A stretch of 64,000 nt of DNA from assembly GCA_035651455.1 (NCBI GenBank), contig DASRFR010000025.1, positions 62,001 to 126,000 on the forward strand, written 5' to 3'. Numbering within the stretch: the stretch's first letter is position 1; each line of letters begins with the position of its first letter. Of this stretch, positions 1 to 8,632 are shown piece after piece. Position numbers and translations under genes: made by a program. Origin of the DNA: DASRFR01 sp035651455 (GTDB lineage: Bacteria; Acidobacteriota; Terriglobia; Terriglobales; Acidobacteriaceae). The notes under the pieces are model-generated. The model did not search any database and had not been told where the DNA came from. It worked only from the letters and a program-made list of their open reading frames with translations.

Positions 1-2
1 AG

Positions 3-1199
3 GCTTCGGACTCATGGCTGAAGCGGATCGGCCCAGGTCTGGTTACTGGCGCTGCCAACCTCGACCCCTCTGCCATTGTGACGGCTACCGTCGCTGGCGC
101 GGTCTTCTCCTATTCGCTGTTGTGGGTTGTCGTCCTGTGTGTCCCATTTCTGCTGACCATCTTCAGCGTGTCCGGGAGAATTGGGACGGAAACGCGGCAT
201 GGGTTACTGGAGATTTTGCGGTATCACTACGGCCGCAGGGTGTCGGTGACAGCGGCCTTGATCGTGATTGTAATCAATATGGCGGTCGTGATCGCCGACT
301 TGATGGCGGTGTCCGAGATGTTCTCGGTTATTCTCAATCAGCCACGTATGCTTTTTGTGGCAGCGATCGCATTTTCCGTGTGGTACATCCTGATCTTTCA
401 TGATTACCGCAAGATCACTCGCGCCCTGGTATGGCTTTCGATGCCTCTGTATTTGTACGTTGCCTCGGCGTTCGTTGTTTCGCCGGGTTTGCGACACTTG
501 ATCGCTGGCGCGGTCACACACGCACGTTTTCAGTCGGACTACATAGGAAACGTGGTAGCCCTGTTCGGGTCGATGTTGACCCCCTATATCGTCCTGTGGC
601 AAACGAGTTCCCGAACCGATCGGCAACACCAACCAAGCCAGGCAGACTCTGTGCTGGCCACCGTGACCACTGGCGCGCTGGCGTGCTCCATCATCGTGGC
701 CGCGGGTTCCGTGCTGCACTTTTCGCAGCCCGTCGATCTCACCGTTCGCCAGGCAGCCGAGGCTTTGCGTCCGGTTGTCGGCGGCTGGGGCATGCTGGTC
801 TTCGCGGTTGGGATTATTGGGTCGGGAATGGTAGCACTACCAGTGCTGGTGGCCTCACAATGCTACGACCTGGCGCAGGCAGCCGGCTGGAAATATGGGC
901 TCAGTGAGAAGCCGTGGGAAGCGAAGCGCTTCTACATGCTGATCTCAGCTGCAATGGTGATCGCCACGCTGGCGGATTTCGTCCATATGAATCCTGTGAA
1001 AGCACTCTACTGGTCGATGATCCTGGCCGGGCTGCTCCTGGTGCCCATGCTGGTGTTCATCATGATCGTGTCTAACAATCATATGATTATGCGAACCGCG
1101 AATACGAGATGGCAGAATATCTGGCTGGGCCTGACGACTGCGTCCACCGCAGTGGTAGCCGCGGTTTACGTCTGGCAATTGCTGATCGCCAGGCGCTGA
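3..1199 (+). CDS. Nramp-family (NRMT-like) metal ion transporter, 5' truncated
   Basis: This is an integral inner-membrane transporter of the Nramp fold; the reading frame runs off the left edge of the window, so the first residues are missing. The opening translation carries the Nramp TM1 signature (GPGLVTGAANLDPSAIVT), followed by about ten hydrophobic segments. The canonical metal-binding DPGN of TM1 reads DPSA (bases 63-74), and the TM6 motif, normally containing Met-Pro-His, reads LTPY (near 576-587). Both the Asn and the Met that coordinate transition metals in classic Nramps therefore appear replaced, a pattern expected of Nramp-related proteins that do not select Mn/Fe, such as the NRMT Mg transporters. 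Substrate is inference. It is convergent with the STAS gene, with a gap of only a few bases. Confidence 0.85.
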   Translation, partial: ASDSWLKRIGPGLVTGAANLDPSAIVTATVAGAVFSYSLLWVVVLCVPFLLTIFSVSGRIGTETRHGLLEILRYHYGRRVSVTAALIVIVINMAVVIADLMAVSEMFSVILNQPRMLFVAAIAFSVWYILIFHDYRKITRALVWLSMPLYLYVASAFVVSPGLRHLIAGAVTHARFQSDYIGNVVALFGSMLTPYIVLWQTSSRTDRQHQPSQADSVLATVTTGALACSIIVAAGSVLHFSQPVDLTVRQAAEALRPVVGGWGMLVFAVGIIGSGMVALPVLVASQCYDLAQAAGWKYGLSEKPWEAKRFYMLISAAMVIATLADFVHMNPVKALYWSMILAGLLLVPMLVFIMIVSNNHMIMRTANTRWQNIWLGLTTASTAVVAAVYVWQLLIARR

Positions 1200-1203
1200 C
1201 GGT

Positions 1204-1569
1204 CTAAGCGGCGAGGCATTGCTGGAGCAGGTGCTCGCGCGTGATCTGCTTCAGTATTTCTCCCTCTGAAGCTATCGGCAGACCTCCCGCCTGGCGGATG
1301 CGATCCATCTTCTCTAAAACCGTAGGGGATGGGTTGAATGCTGTGAGGTTGATGCCATTGTCCTCACACCAGCGTTTTAAGAAGACCAGCATCCCGACCC
1401 CGCCGCCTTCAATAGCGTCAACTTCCGCGAGATCCAGCACGATGGCATCTTTAGCCATTTGCGCAACCACCATATCCCGCAGAGCAAACGCCGCGTCGCT
1501 GCGCACCAGCCGGCCTTTGCAATGCAAAATAGCCACGTTACCGACTTGCGAGACTGTCACTGTGAACAT
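1204..1569 (-). CDS. STAS-domain protein (anti-sigma factor antagonist type)
   Basis: A protein of about 121 residues with the STAS fold of anti-anti-sigma factors such as SpoIIAA. The pattern is an N-terminal strand pair (FTVTVSQVGNVAILHCKGRL), then VLDLAEVDAIEGGGVGMLVFL, which sits where SpoIIAA-type proteins carry D-S-S/T-G-L. Here the phospho-acceptor Ser position is a Glu-Gly, so regulation by a cognate kinase is doubtful. The longer frame starts at 1590, but the ATG at 1569 begins the domain directly and is preferred. No partner kinase or phosphatase gene is nearby. The family call is firm; the target is unknown. Confidence 0.75.
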   Translation of the reverse strand: MFTVTVSQVGNVAILHCKGRLVRSDAAFALRDMVVAQMAKDAIVLDLAEVDAIEGGGVGMLVFLKRWCEDNGINLTAFNPSPTVLEKMDRIRQAGGLPIASEGEILKQITREHLLQQCLAA

Positions 1570-1606
1570 TAGCCCTCCATTCGGCGGCAAAAGCTACGCG
1601 CAAAGT

Positions 1607-1759
1607 TCACACAGCGCTGCGGCGTCCACTGAGTAGGTTAATGACCAAAACTATGATGGCCAGGACCAGCAGGATGTGAATAAAGCCACCAAGCGTGTAC
1701 GAGCTCACCAACCCGAGCAGCCACAGAACCAGCAAAATCACGAAAATCGTCCAGAGCAT
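1607..1759 (-). CDS. Lmo0937-like small membrane protein
   Basis: A 50-residue membrane protein with two hydrophobic segments (MLWTIFVILLVLWLLGLVSS and HILLVLAIIVLVINLL) separated by a short polar YTLGGF turn and ending in a basic RR tail. The layout matches the widespread Lmo0937-type mini-protein family of unknown function, often linked with envelope stress. The start at 1759 is chosen over the longer frame from 1819 because GAGGTGG sits two to three bases before this ATG and the upstream codons look non-coding. It lies between the STAS gene and the Crp-like regulator, all on the minus strand. Confidence 0.7.
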   Translation of the reverse strand: MLWTIFVILLVLWLLGLVSSYTLGGFIHILLVLAIIVLVINLLSGRRSAV

Positions 1760-1987
1760 AACCACCTCGCGGCAACAGTCGACGTGCTCCTGTCGACAGT
1801 GCACGCAAGTGGCCAACAAAGTACGTAGACTTTGCTTACACTTTCGCGCGTATGTTGCCGAAAACCTGGCAATTTTCGCGAAACGTCAGGAAATTATTGG
1901 TTACAGTGATTATGGTAGGAAGCCTTAGGCGGAGGCTCAGGAATCTACGGCAGGACAGCGGGGCGAGCTGTCCTGCGCCCACATAGC

Positions 1988-2827
1988 TCAATAGGGCCGG
2001 CAGTCTCCCGGATGGCTCATTCCGTTGTAACTCCCGATTTTGCGGATCGCCGCGTAGCACTCGCAAGCCGCATCCTCGAGACCTTTGCGGTTCAGAACCG
2101 TAACCGCGCCGCGCGTGTACTCGATGAGTCCGGCGCGCTGCAAAGTGCCGGCCGCGACTGTGACGCTAGGCCTTCCACTACCCAGCATCTGCGCCAGAAG
2201 GTCGTGGGTGATGGGGAACTTGTCCGCACGCACGCGATCGTGACTCATCAGCAGCCAGCGCGCCAGTCTCTGCTCGATTTCGTGCAGGCGATTGCATGCC
2301 GCCAACTGGCTCACTTGCAGGCTCTGCAGAAGGATGTAATGGTTCAGGCACTCTTTGAAGCCAGGCAAAGTCGGCAGCACAGAGTCCATTACATCGCTGC
2401 GAATGCGAAAAGCATCCCCCGGCACCTGTACCATGGCGCGTTGCGATGAATTGCGCACGTGAACAGCCAGCGGCGATCCGACAAAGCCTTCGCGTCCAAC
2501 GATGGCAACTTCGACGCTGCGAGCGTCGCTGGTAACCACCAGCAATGACACGAGCCCGCTATTCAGAAAATATGCGTGCTCGATTTTGTCCCCAGGCTCC
2601 TGCAAAATCTGCTGAATGTTCAAGCAGACGAATTCCAGGTGCGGGCGCAGTGTCTGAAACTCGTCATCCGATATAGTCAGTAAGATCCCATTTCCGACGG
2701 CGCGACCTTTGTTGTCGAAGCGCTCTTTCTGTTCTGACAAGTCGTCCCTCAGTTCTTGCTGAAACACCTCGTCTTGCGTCGCCAAAATATGCCTCTCATT
2801 CAGACAGGCTGCGTGTTTTCGCGGCAT
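1988..2827 (-). CDS. Crp/Fnr-family transcriptional regulator
   Basis: A cytoplasmic DNA-binding regulator with an N-terminal cyclic-nucleotide-binding-like beta roll (from about GNGILLTISDDEFQTLRPHL through EVAIVGREGFVG) and a C-terminal winged helix (FPITHDLLAQMLGSGRPSVT, then LQRAGLIEYTRGAVTVLNRKGLE). It lacks the Cys set of FNR-type oxygen sensors in the N-terminus and the full RGE(I/L)..R cAMP pocket, so the ligand is unknown. The frame extends to a TTG at 2881; the ATG at 2827 is used, but the N-terminal 50 residues before the sensor domain are poorly constrained. Its targets cannot be read from the context. Confidence 0.85.
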   Translation of the reverse strand: MPRKHAACLNERHILATQDEVFQQELRDDLSEQKERFDNKGRAVGNGILLTISDDEFQTLRPHLEFVCLNIQQILQEPGDKIEHAYFLNSGLVSLLVVTSDARSVEVAIVGREGFVGSPLAVHVRNSSQRAMVQVPGDAFRIRSDVMDSVLPTLPGFKECLNHYILLQSLQVSQLAACNRLHEIEQRLARWLLMSHDRVRADKFPITHDLLAQMLGSGRPSVTVAAGTLQRAGLIEYTRGAVTVLNRKGLEDAACECYAAIRKIGSYNGMSHPGDCRPY

Positions 2828-3187
2828 ACCTGCACTGGTTTTTTGTGTACGCGAGACGGAAGACAAGAAGCTAGTCTTCAAGCGGCAACCCTGTCAGTCC
2901 CGCACCGAACATTGCGCGGCTTGTACCTTCTTGCGTACCACATACATCGATGAGGAGGATGGTTCGTTAGACGTACAGCGGTTGCTGTAAGCTCGAATGA
3001 TTCTTCGCCGGAATTGATCCGGATCTCTGTATAGGAAGATGCGTATAGAAAGAGGCGTCACATGGCAGAACAGATCCAAAGGGGATTGGCGATTATTGAC
3101 AGTCCACAGATTCAAACCATGTGCATGGCGGGCAAAGCGTGGGAAGTAAAGGCTCACCAGAATGGTGCAGGGCAATACTGGGCAGGC
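2828..3187. other. gene-free stretch
   Basis: Upstream region of the Crp-like gene. A short plus-strand frame begins at 3062 after an AGAGG, but it has no recognisable features and is not called. No hairpin terminator, repeat or strong promoter was seen. Confidence 0.4.
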
Positions 3188-3343
3188 CTACGCGGCGCGG
3201 CGGTCGAGATCGTAATGGTCGCAGACCCGGTTCGCAGCTTCCCAAACTTCGTCGAATTCGCTCAAGCGAGGCACGACGATCCTTGTGGTTAGTTCCCGGA
3301 TCAGGCTTTCCATCTGCTCATCGAATTGCTGCAGGGGAGACAT
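3188..3343 (-). CDS. small hypothetical protein, acidic/amphipathic
   Basis: A 51-residue frame starting at ATG 3343 (MSPLQQFDEQMESLIRELTT) and ending in DHYDLDRRAA. The composition is that of a soluble helical protein: regularly spaced Leu/Ile/Val between charged residues. The third codon positions are G/C rich, like the neighbouring genes, and GAGGAC precedes the start. A longer version from 3397 is possible but its extra residues look non-coding. No family is recognised. An overlapping plus-strand frame competes for the same bases. Confidence 0.45.
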   Translation of the reverse strand: MSPLQQFDEQMESLIRELTTRIVVPRLSEFDEVWEAANRVCDHYDLDRRAA

Positions 3344-3680
3344 TCTTGCCGTCCTCGAATTGTTAGATGCAAGTGCAATTCCAATGTTGCAAACCATTTT
3401 AAGTCGCGTTTGCCGTCAGTTAGAGAACTGGGCACTCCGGCATGGTGAAATGCGCAGCGACTTTTACGCAGTATCCAGCGCAATCTTCGTACAGTTTCGC
3501 GCGGCAAATAGTCGGGGTTCGCGACAAAAGCGTAATGGAATTTCGAGGTCAGCTTGCACGTACCCGCCGTTTCGCCTCGTAACTCTTTCGTAACCATGGG
3601 TATGCACCTTTTTTGTTGCACTTTAACGTAGGTGAAATATCGTCGAAGTAGCATGAATACAGGCACGGGAGGTGCCCGAG
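3344..3680. other. gene-free stretch before the Nudix gene
   Basis: Contains a 98-codon minus-strand frame from 3597 with weak coding character and no family resemblance, not called. The only clear element is the GGGAGG ribosome-binding site before ATG 3681. Confidence 0.35.
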
Positions 3681-4202
3681 ATGGGTTCTGCTCGCGGTTC
3701 CAGAACTTCATTGCCTCTGCAGGTCGCCGCCGTGTGCTATCGCCGTGGTGGGCCGTCGATCGAGTTCCTGCTAGTAAACACTAACGGTGGAAGCAAGTGG
3801 ACGTTCCCCAAAGGTGCGCCAGACTCGCGTTTATCGCATAGCCAGGCAGCCGAACGCGAAGCCATTGAAGAGGCTGGCGCGGTCGGGCTGATTGAACCCC
3901 GTCACTTTCATCTATACCTGCATTCCAAGGGGGTCTTCTGGCAATCCGGCGGGGTGCAGGAATATGTCGTGAAGGCCTTCCTGATGGAGGTTCACCAGCT
4001 GCGCCCACCCCTGGAAGACATGCGCAATCCCACATGGTTCAAGGCCGAAGAAGCCCGCCGCATTGTGGCTAAAGGCCGCGAAGTGAAGTATGCACATGAA
4101 CTGCAGAACGTCATCGATCGCGCGCTCGAGCGCCTTCGATCACAACACTTTGTGACACGATACGCAGAATCCAGAAGCGCGCGTCCGGCCATAAGCTCCT
4201 GA
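3681..4202 (+). CDS. Nudix hydrolase
   Basis: A 173-residue cytoplasmic pyrophosphohydrolase of the Nudix fold, acting on a nucleoside diphosphate linked to another moiety. The Nudix box starts at KGAPD and contains REAIEEAG, supplying the metal-binding Glu residues; the Glu expected six residues after the first Gly is Leu, so the box is canonical except at that position. The preceding WTFPKG and the following VGLIEPRHFHLYL fit the beta-alpha-beta fold, resembling diadenosine-polyphosphate or diphosphoinositol-type enzymes. The frame opens with GTG at 3672, but ATG 3681 is preceded by GGGAGG at good spacing. The C-terminal 25 residues are low in conservation signals. Substrate is unknown. Confidence 0.85.
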   Translation: MGSARGSRTSLPLQVAAVCYRRGGPSIEFLLVNTNGGSKWTFPKGAPDSRLSHSQAAEREAIEEAGAVGLIEPRHFHLYLHSKGVFWQSGGVQEYVVKAFLMEVHQLRPPLEDMRNPTWFKAEEARRIVAKGREVKYAHELQNVIDRALERLRSQHFVTRYAESRSARPAISS

Positions 4203-4311
4203 TATCCCGGCAGCGGCCTGTACCTTCCTTGCCTCGGCATAGTTCTCGCCCGTTCGCCTGATACCACTCGCATTCTCTAAATCCCACACTCATGAGACCA
4301 TTGAAGCACTC

Positions 4312-6273
4312 ATGATTCAGTTGTCACGCGCGGGCAAGCGCTACGGTCACAAGCTGTTGTTCGAAAATGTCGACTGGCTGATCGCCCCACAGGATCGCAA
4401 CGGTCTGGTCGGCGCGAACGGGACCGGCAAGTCCACGATCATGAAAATCCTTGCCGGACAGGAAACCCTCGACTACGGCGAGGTCACGCATGCTAAGGGC
4501 ATTTCGGCCGGATATCTTCCGCAGGATGGACTCACGCTCTCCGGGCGCTCGATTTTTGACGAGTGCATGACTGTATTTTCCGGATTGCAAGCCATGGAAA
4601 AGGAAATGGAGGCGCTCACCCTCAGCATGTCGGAACTGGATCACGCCGGTCCCGAGTACGCCCAGGTAGCGGACCGCTTTCACCGTGTGGAGCACGAATT
4701 CATCACCCGCGACGGGTATGCCATAGAGGCGAAAGTTGGCACGGTGCTGACCGGCCTGGGTTTTCACAAGGATGATTGGACGCGCAACACCGAAGAGTTC
4801 TCCGGCGGGTGGCAGATGCGCATTGCGCTTGCGAAATTACTCCTCCAGCAGCCCAATCTGCTCTTGCTTGACGAGCCGACAAATCACCTGGACCTTGAAG
4901 CCCGCAATTGGCTGGAAGACTATCTTTGCAGCTATCCATATGCTTTCGTGCTCATCTCGCACGACCGTTATTTTCTGGATGTCACGGTCGAGCGCATCGT
5001 CGAAATCTGGAACAAGCAACTGCATGTCTTCAGCGGCAATTACGACAAGTACCTGGCGCAGAAGACGCAGCAGCGCGAACAATTAATGGCGGCTTACCGC
5101 AACCAGCGGGAACGGATTGAGCAGTTGGAAGTGTTCATCAACCGGTTCCGGTACCAGGCAACCAAGGCAAAGCAGGTGCAAAGCCGGATCAAGGAACTGG
5201 AGAAAATCGAGCGCATCCAAATTCCCGCGGAAGAAAAGGCCATACATTTTTCTTTTCCGCAGCCAAAAGCAAGCGGCCGCATCATCGCCGAGTTCCAGTC
5301 GGTGGCCAAAAGCTACGGGCCTAAGGAAGTGTTCCGGGATGTCAACTTCATCATCGAACGCGGAGATCGAATCGCGCTCATCGGTGTAAACGGGGCTGGG
5401 AAATCAACGCTGATCAAATTACTTGCAGGGAAAGAGCCTTCCACTGCGGGCGAATACCGCCTTGGGCACAATGTTCAGGCGGACTACTTCGCGCAGGACC
5501 AGTACAAGGAACTGGATGCGGATGCGCGCATCCTGGACGATCTCGGCGAGATGTCACCCAAGTCAACACAAACCGAGTTACGCAATCTGCTGGGTTGCTT
5601 CCTGTTTTCCGAGGACGATGTGTTCAAGCGCATTGGCGTGCTCTCCGGCGGCGAGCGCAGCCGCTATGCGCTGCTACGGATGCTGCTTCATCCCGCCAAT
5701 TTTCTTCTGCTGGATGAACCCACGAACCACTTGGACATGCGAGCCAAAGATGTACTGCTTGATGCACTGCAGGCATACACCGGGACAGTGGTGTTCGTCT
5801 CACATGACCGTTACTTTATCGACAAGCTGGCAACCCGAATCTTCGAAATCGGCGACGGCCGCGTAGAGGTCTATCCAGGCAACTACGAGGATTATCTCTG
5901 GCGCAAGCAAGGCGGCGCCGAAGCGTTGGCGCGCTCGGTTCATGAAAGCGCAACCAGCCAGGCGCTTACCGCGTCTACGCCAGGCAACGGAAATCACCAC
6001 CCGGCAAAACAGGCTGAGGACCCAGCACAAGGCAAGTTGAAGCGTCTGAATCCGATTAAGCGGAAGCAGATGGAGGACAGGCTTGCGGAGATGGAACAGC
6101 AGATCAGCCGCGTGGAAGCAGCGATTGCAAATTGCGAGACGTCGCTTCAGACATTTGTCAGCGCGGAAGAGACGCAGCGGGTCAGCGAACAATTGATTGA
6201 AAGCCGCGCCCAGCTGCAGGATCTCTTATCGGAGTGGGAGCAGTTGTCGCAGGTGCTGGAGACCGCGGAATAG
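4312..6273 (+). CDS. ABC-F family ATPase (Uup/YheS-like)
   Basis: A soluble 653-residue protein with two ABC cassettes and no transmembrane segments, the ABC-F architecture of ribosome-associated translation factors. Cassette 1 has Walker A GANGTGKST at residues 34-42, signature FSGGW near 163 and DEPTNHLD; cassette 2 has GVNGAGKST at 358-366, signature LSGGE near 444 and a second DEPTNHLD with SHDRYFID. The long basic linker between cassettes is the P-site tRNA-interacting motif region, and the last 80 residues (from KRLNPIKRKQMEDRLAEME) form a coiled-coil C-terminal domain as in Uup. Which paralogue group it belongs to is not settled. It stands alone, followed by a strong hairpin. Confidence 0.93.
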   Translation: MIQLSRAGKRYGHKLLFENVDWLIAPQDRNGLVGANGTGKSTIMKILAGQETLDYGEVTHAKGISAGYLPQDGLTLSGRSIFDECMTVFSGLQAMEKEMEALTLSMSELDHAGPEYAQVADRFHRVEHEFITRDGYAIEAKVGTVLTGLGFHKDDWTRNTEEFSGGWQMRIALAKLLLQQPNLLLLDEPTNHLDLEARNWLEDYLCSYPYAFVLISHDRYFLDVTVERIVEIWNKQLHVFSGNYDKYLAQKTQQREQLMAAYRNQRERIEQLEVFINRFRYQATKAKQVQSRIKELEKIERIQIPAEEKAIHFSFPQPKASGRIIAEFQSVAKSYGPKEVFRDVNFIIERGDRIALIGVNGAGKSTLIKLLAGKEPSTAGEYRLGHNVQADYFAQDQYKELDADARILDDLGEMSPKSTQTELRNLLGCFLFSEDDVFKRIGVLSGGERSRYALLRMLLHPANFLLLDEPTNHLDMRAKDVLLDALQAYTGTVVFVSHDRYFIDKLATRIFEIGDGRVEVYPGNYEDYLWRKQGGAEALARSVHESATSQALTASTPGNGNHHPAKQAEDPAQGKLKRLNPIKRKQMEDRLAEMEQQISRVEAAIANCETSLQTFVSAEETQRVSEQLIESRAQLQDLLSEWEQLSQVLETAE

Positions 6274-6274
6274 A

Positions 6275-6302
6275 GCGCGCGAAGCAGCAGGTTTTCGCGC
6301 GC
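6275..6302 (+). terminator. GC-rich hairpin after the ABC-F gene
   Basis: A 9-bp perfect stem (GCGCGCGAA at 6275-6283 with TTCGCGCGC at 6294-6302) and a 10-base loop begin two bases after the stop codon. There is no U tract, so it may stall polymerase or protect the mRNA end rather than act as a full intrinsic terminator. Confidence 0.45.
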
Positions 6303-6461
6303 ATAGGGCACCGGGACGCGCTTCTCGTTTGTACACCACCTTCCGTAACCTGCCCTGTCCCTTACCTTCGTGGCATAGTCTGGCATGGCCTTTGGCCATG
6401 AGACCCACCGTACGCGGCAGCCCTCCCGGATCGCCGCACGGACCAAGGAAGGTCGTTATCC

Positions 6462-6974
6462 ATGTTGCAGCCGGCAGATAACTCGCAGAAAAATTCCGCT
6501 CAATTCTCTCCGTCCTATAACGGCGTGGTGCCCGTGAAAACGGTTAGCGCTCCCATGGAGCAAGCCACGATCGGCCGCTCGCTGGTGATTAAGGGCGAAG
6601 TCAGTGGTGCCGAATCCCTCTATGTTGACGGACGGATCGAAGGCACGATCGTCATGAAAGATAACCGCGTCACCATCGGTCGAAACGGCACGGTTGCGGC
6701 CAACATCACCGCGCGCGAAGTCGTCATCATGGGCAAGGTCAATGGAAATATTGATTGCAGTGACCGCCTTGACATCCGCAGCGAGGGCTCGCTTGTCGGC
6801 GACGTCATCACTCCCCGCATCAGCGTGGAAGACGGTGCCATGCTGAAGGGCAGCATTCAGGTCAAGACCGCCGAAGCGAAGCAGGAGAAGCAGCAGTCCC
6901 AAACCAAGCCGGAAGCTCCGAAGGCCACTGCTCCCGAACCGCCGAAAACCATGGCGGCTACTGCAAGCGCATAA
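6462..6974 (+). CDS. bactofilin (polymer-forming cytoskeletal protein)
   Basis: A 170-residue bactofilin. The core (about residues 35-130) is a regular right-handed beta-helix, seen as short repeats such as SLVIKGEVSGAESLYVDGRI, then GTIVMKDNRVTIGRNGTV, IMGKVNGNID and SEGSLVGDV. It is flanked by a disordered N-terminal tail and a Lys/Glu/Pro/Ala-rich C-terminal tail from about 135. Such proteins self-assemble into non-polar filaments at the membrane and influence cell shape or envelope assembly. It is monocistronic, with an intrinsic terminator just downstream. No M23 peptidase partner lies next to it here. Confidence 0.92.
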   Translation: MLQPADNSQKNSAQFSPSYNGVVPVKTVSAPMEQATIGRSLVIKGEVSGAESLYVDGRIEGTIVMKDNRVTIGRNGTVAANITAREVVIMGKVNGNIDCSDRLDIRSEGSLVGDVITPRISVEDGAMLKGSIQVKTAEAKQEKQQSQTKPEAPKATAPEPPKTMAATASA

Positions 6975-7009
6975 GTCGATAAGGTTTTTGCCCGAGGTTT
7001 GTCATAGCT

Positions 7010-7041
7010 GGCGCGAGGGGAATTCTCGCGCCTTTTCTTTT
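7010..7041 (+). terminator. intrinsic terminator of the bactofilin gene
   Basis: Perfect 8-bp stem GGCGCGAG (7010-7017) with CTCGCGCC (7025-7032), a 7-base loop, followed by TTTTCTTTT. It lies 36 bases after the bactofilin stop codon. Confidence 0.85.
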
Positions 7042-7296
7042 CGGCAACTCACCGGCTCAAACACATAGCCCCGCCGCTTGCGCCGCGCCGGCGGCGAAGA
7101 ATGTTTGTAGACGTGACTGCCGTCACAGTTTCCCGTACTCTGCGTCACATAAGAGAGTTGCTTCGCACGCGATGCTGGCAGAAAGGCTTTGGGCATCGCG
7201 TGTTTTGCTCTTCCTTTAATTCCTTAAAACGTTATTTCCCTGTCCTGCTGGACGTGTATCCGGACATGGCGGGAGTGTCTGAAGGCGAGGATATTC

Positions 7297-8601
7297 ATGC
7301 GAACTACATTTCAAATCGCTTTGGGTTTTTCTTTGTTTTTCAGTTTGCTGATCATGATGGCATGCGGCGGAGGTGGCGGAAGCCCTCAATCCCTGTCCGC
7401 GACTGGTTCTACGGGAGCATCAAGTTCGGGGAGCAATTCATCCGGAGGTGGCTCAAGCAGTTCGTCGCAGGGCGGCTCGACAGCCAGTGCCGCCACCACG
7501 ACGATTTCGCTTAGCGAACCTTTTGCCGTGGGCATTGCACACGTCGCAGGAAATTATGGATTTACCCAGGAGAATTTTCTGCTGGAAGGCGCAGAACAAA
7601 TTATTGCAGCAGGCGCAGATTCCATTTTTGTCTACCTAACCCCGAACTTCCGCAGCCTGTATCCCGACCGGACCTCAGGACTCTGGACATCGATTAATCC
7701 CACCACGCTTACCGATTTGGCAAAAAGCGAGGCGTTCGACAAGGTTTTCATGGGTCCTTTCAAAACCATTCTGCTGACTGCCTACACCTTTGCCAACGGC
7801 GACCAGATCGATGGATTCGCCAATTCGCAGGAGAAGGTTTCCTCAGAGGAACAGGAGTTCTACGATTTAGCGAAATACTTGTATAGCCAGTACGCCGGCA
7901 CCGGAAAAACATTCGTGCTTAAGAATTGGGAAGGAGATTGGATCGGCTTGGGAGGCCAGGGCAGCTCGAAGAAGAACCAAAACATTGCTCAAAGCCGCAT
8001 CGCTGACATAAACGCCTGGTTGACTGCCCGCCAGCAAGCCGTTGCTCGAGCCCGAGAGGAAGCCGGCCGGAACCCAGGCGTCAACGTGCTTAATGCGGTC
8101 GAGGTGAACCGGGTGCTCGATTATGCGCAACAGGGGCTGACTCGCGTAGTCAACGCCGTTGTCCCAGTCGTGCAGCCTGACATCGTTACATATTCCTCTT
8201 ACGATTCCACCACTCAGGGAACGGATCCAAGCTCTCTCACCGCAGCCATGACACTGGCGCTGAATACCATCAAGGAGCTAGCTCCGGATCCGCTGGGATT
8301 GGGCGACAAGCGCATCTTCATCTCGGAATTCGGACTCTATGAGAACGAGTTTCCTCGCGATGTTCAGTGGCGAACCCAAACGGTTCTGCAAAACGCAAAG
8401 GCAGCCGGTCTGGGTGGAGCATTCTTGTGGAATGTGTTCGACAATGAATGTAAGGACCCATATGATCAAGCCGCGCCTATTGCCTCCCTGCCGGGGGATC
8501 GGAAGCGTCCGACGGACAGCGGATGCAGAGGATTATGGATTGTGCGCCCGGATGGAAGCACCAGCGAGGTCTTGAACATTCTGAAGACTTACTGGCAATG
8601 A
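7297..8601 (+). CDS. secreted lipoprotein with glycosidase-like domain
   Basis: A 434-residue exported protein. The signal peptide (MRTTFQIALGF..., hydrophobic to residue 22) ends in MMAC followed by Gly residues, a plausible lipobox, and then a Ser/Gly-rich linker to about residue 65. The rest resembles a TIM-barrel glycoside hydrolase: repeated strand-helix units, an acidic candidate in LKNWEGDWIG and a second in FISEFGLYENEF near the C-terminus, then GAFLWNVFDNE, which fits the last barrel strand. The two Glu residues are candidates for acid/base and nucleophile by analogy only; no GH family is assigned. It is preceded by GAGGAT and is convergent with hoxH, with only about 30 bases between the stops. 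Confidence 0.6.
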   Translation: MRTTFQIALGFSLFFSLLIMMACGGGGGSPQSLSATGSTGASSSGSNSSGGGSSSSSQGGSTASAATTTISLSEPFAVGIAHVAGNYGFTQENFLLEGAEQIIAAGADSIFVYLTPNFRSLYPDRTSGLWTSINPTTLTDLAKSEAFDKVFMGPFKTILLTAYTFANGDQIDGFANSQEKVSSEEQEFYDLAKYLYSQYAGTGKTFVLKNWEGDWIGLGGQGSSKKNQNIAQSRIADINAWLTARQQAVARAREEAGRNPGVNVLNAVEVNRVLDYAQQGLTRVVNAVVPVVQPDIVTYSSYDSTTQGTDPSSLTAAMTLALNTIKELAPDPLGLGDKRIFISEFGLYENEFPRDVQWRTQTVLQNAKAAGLGGAFLWNVFDNECKDPYDQAAPIASLPGDRKRPTDSGCRGLWIVRPDGSTSEVLNILKTYWQ

Positions 8602-8632
8602 GGGTGGTGCGGCCGATCAATTTCGCCTCAAC

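Noticed and set aside
3062..3292. 76-codon plus-strand frame after AGAGG
   Set aside because: It overlaps a minus-strand frame with better codon character, has no family marks and mixed third-position use. Kept out of the gene list.
3301..3597. 98-codon minus-strand frame before the Nudix gene
   Set aside because: Weak coding character, overlaps the small minus-strand gene at its end and shows no recognisable domain.
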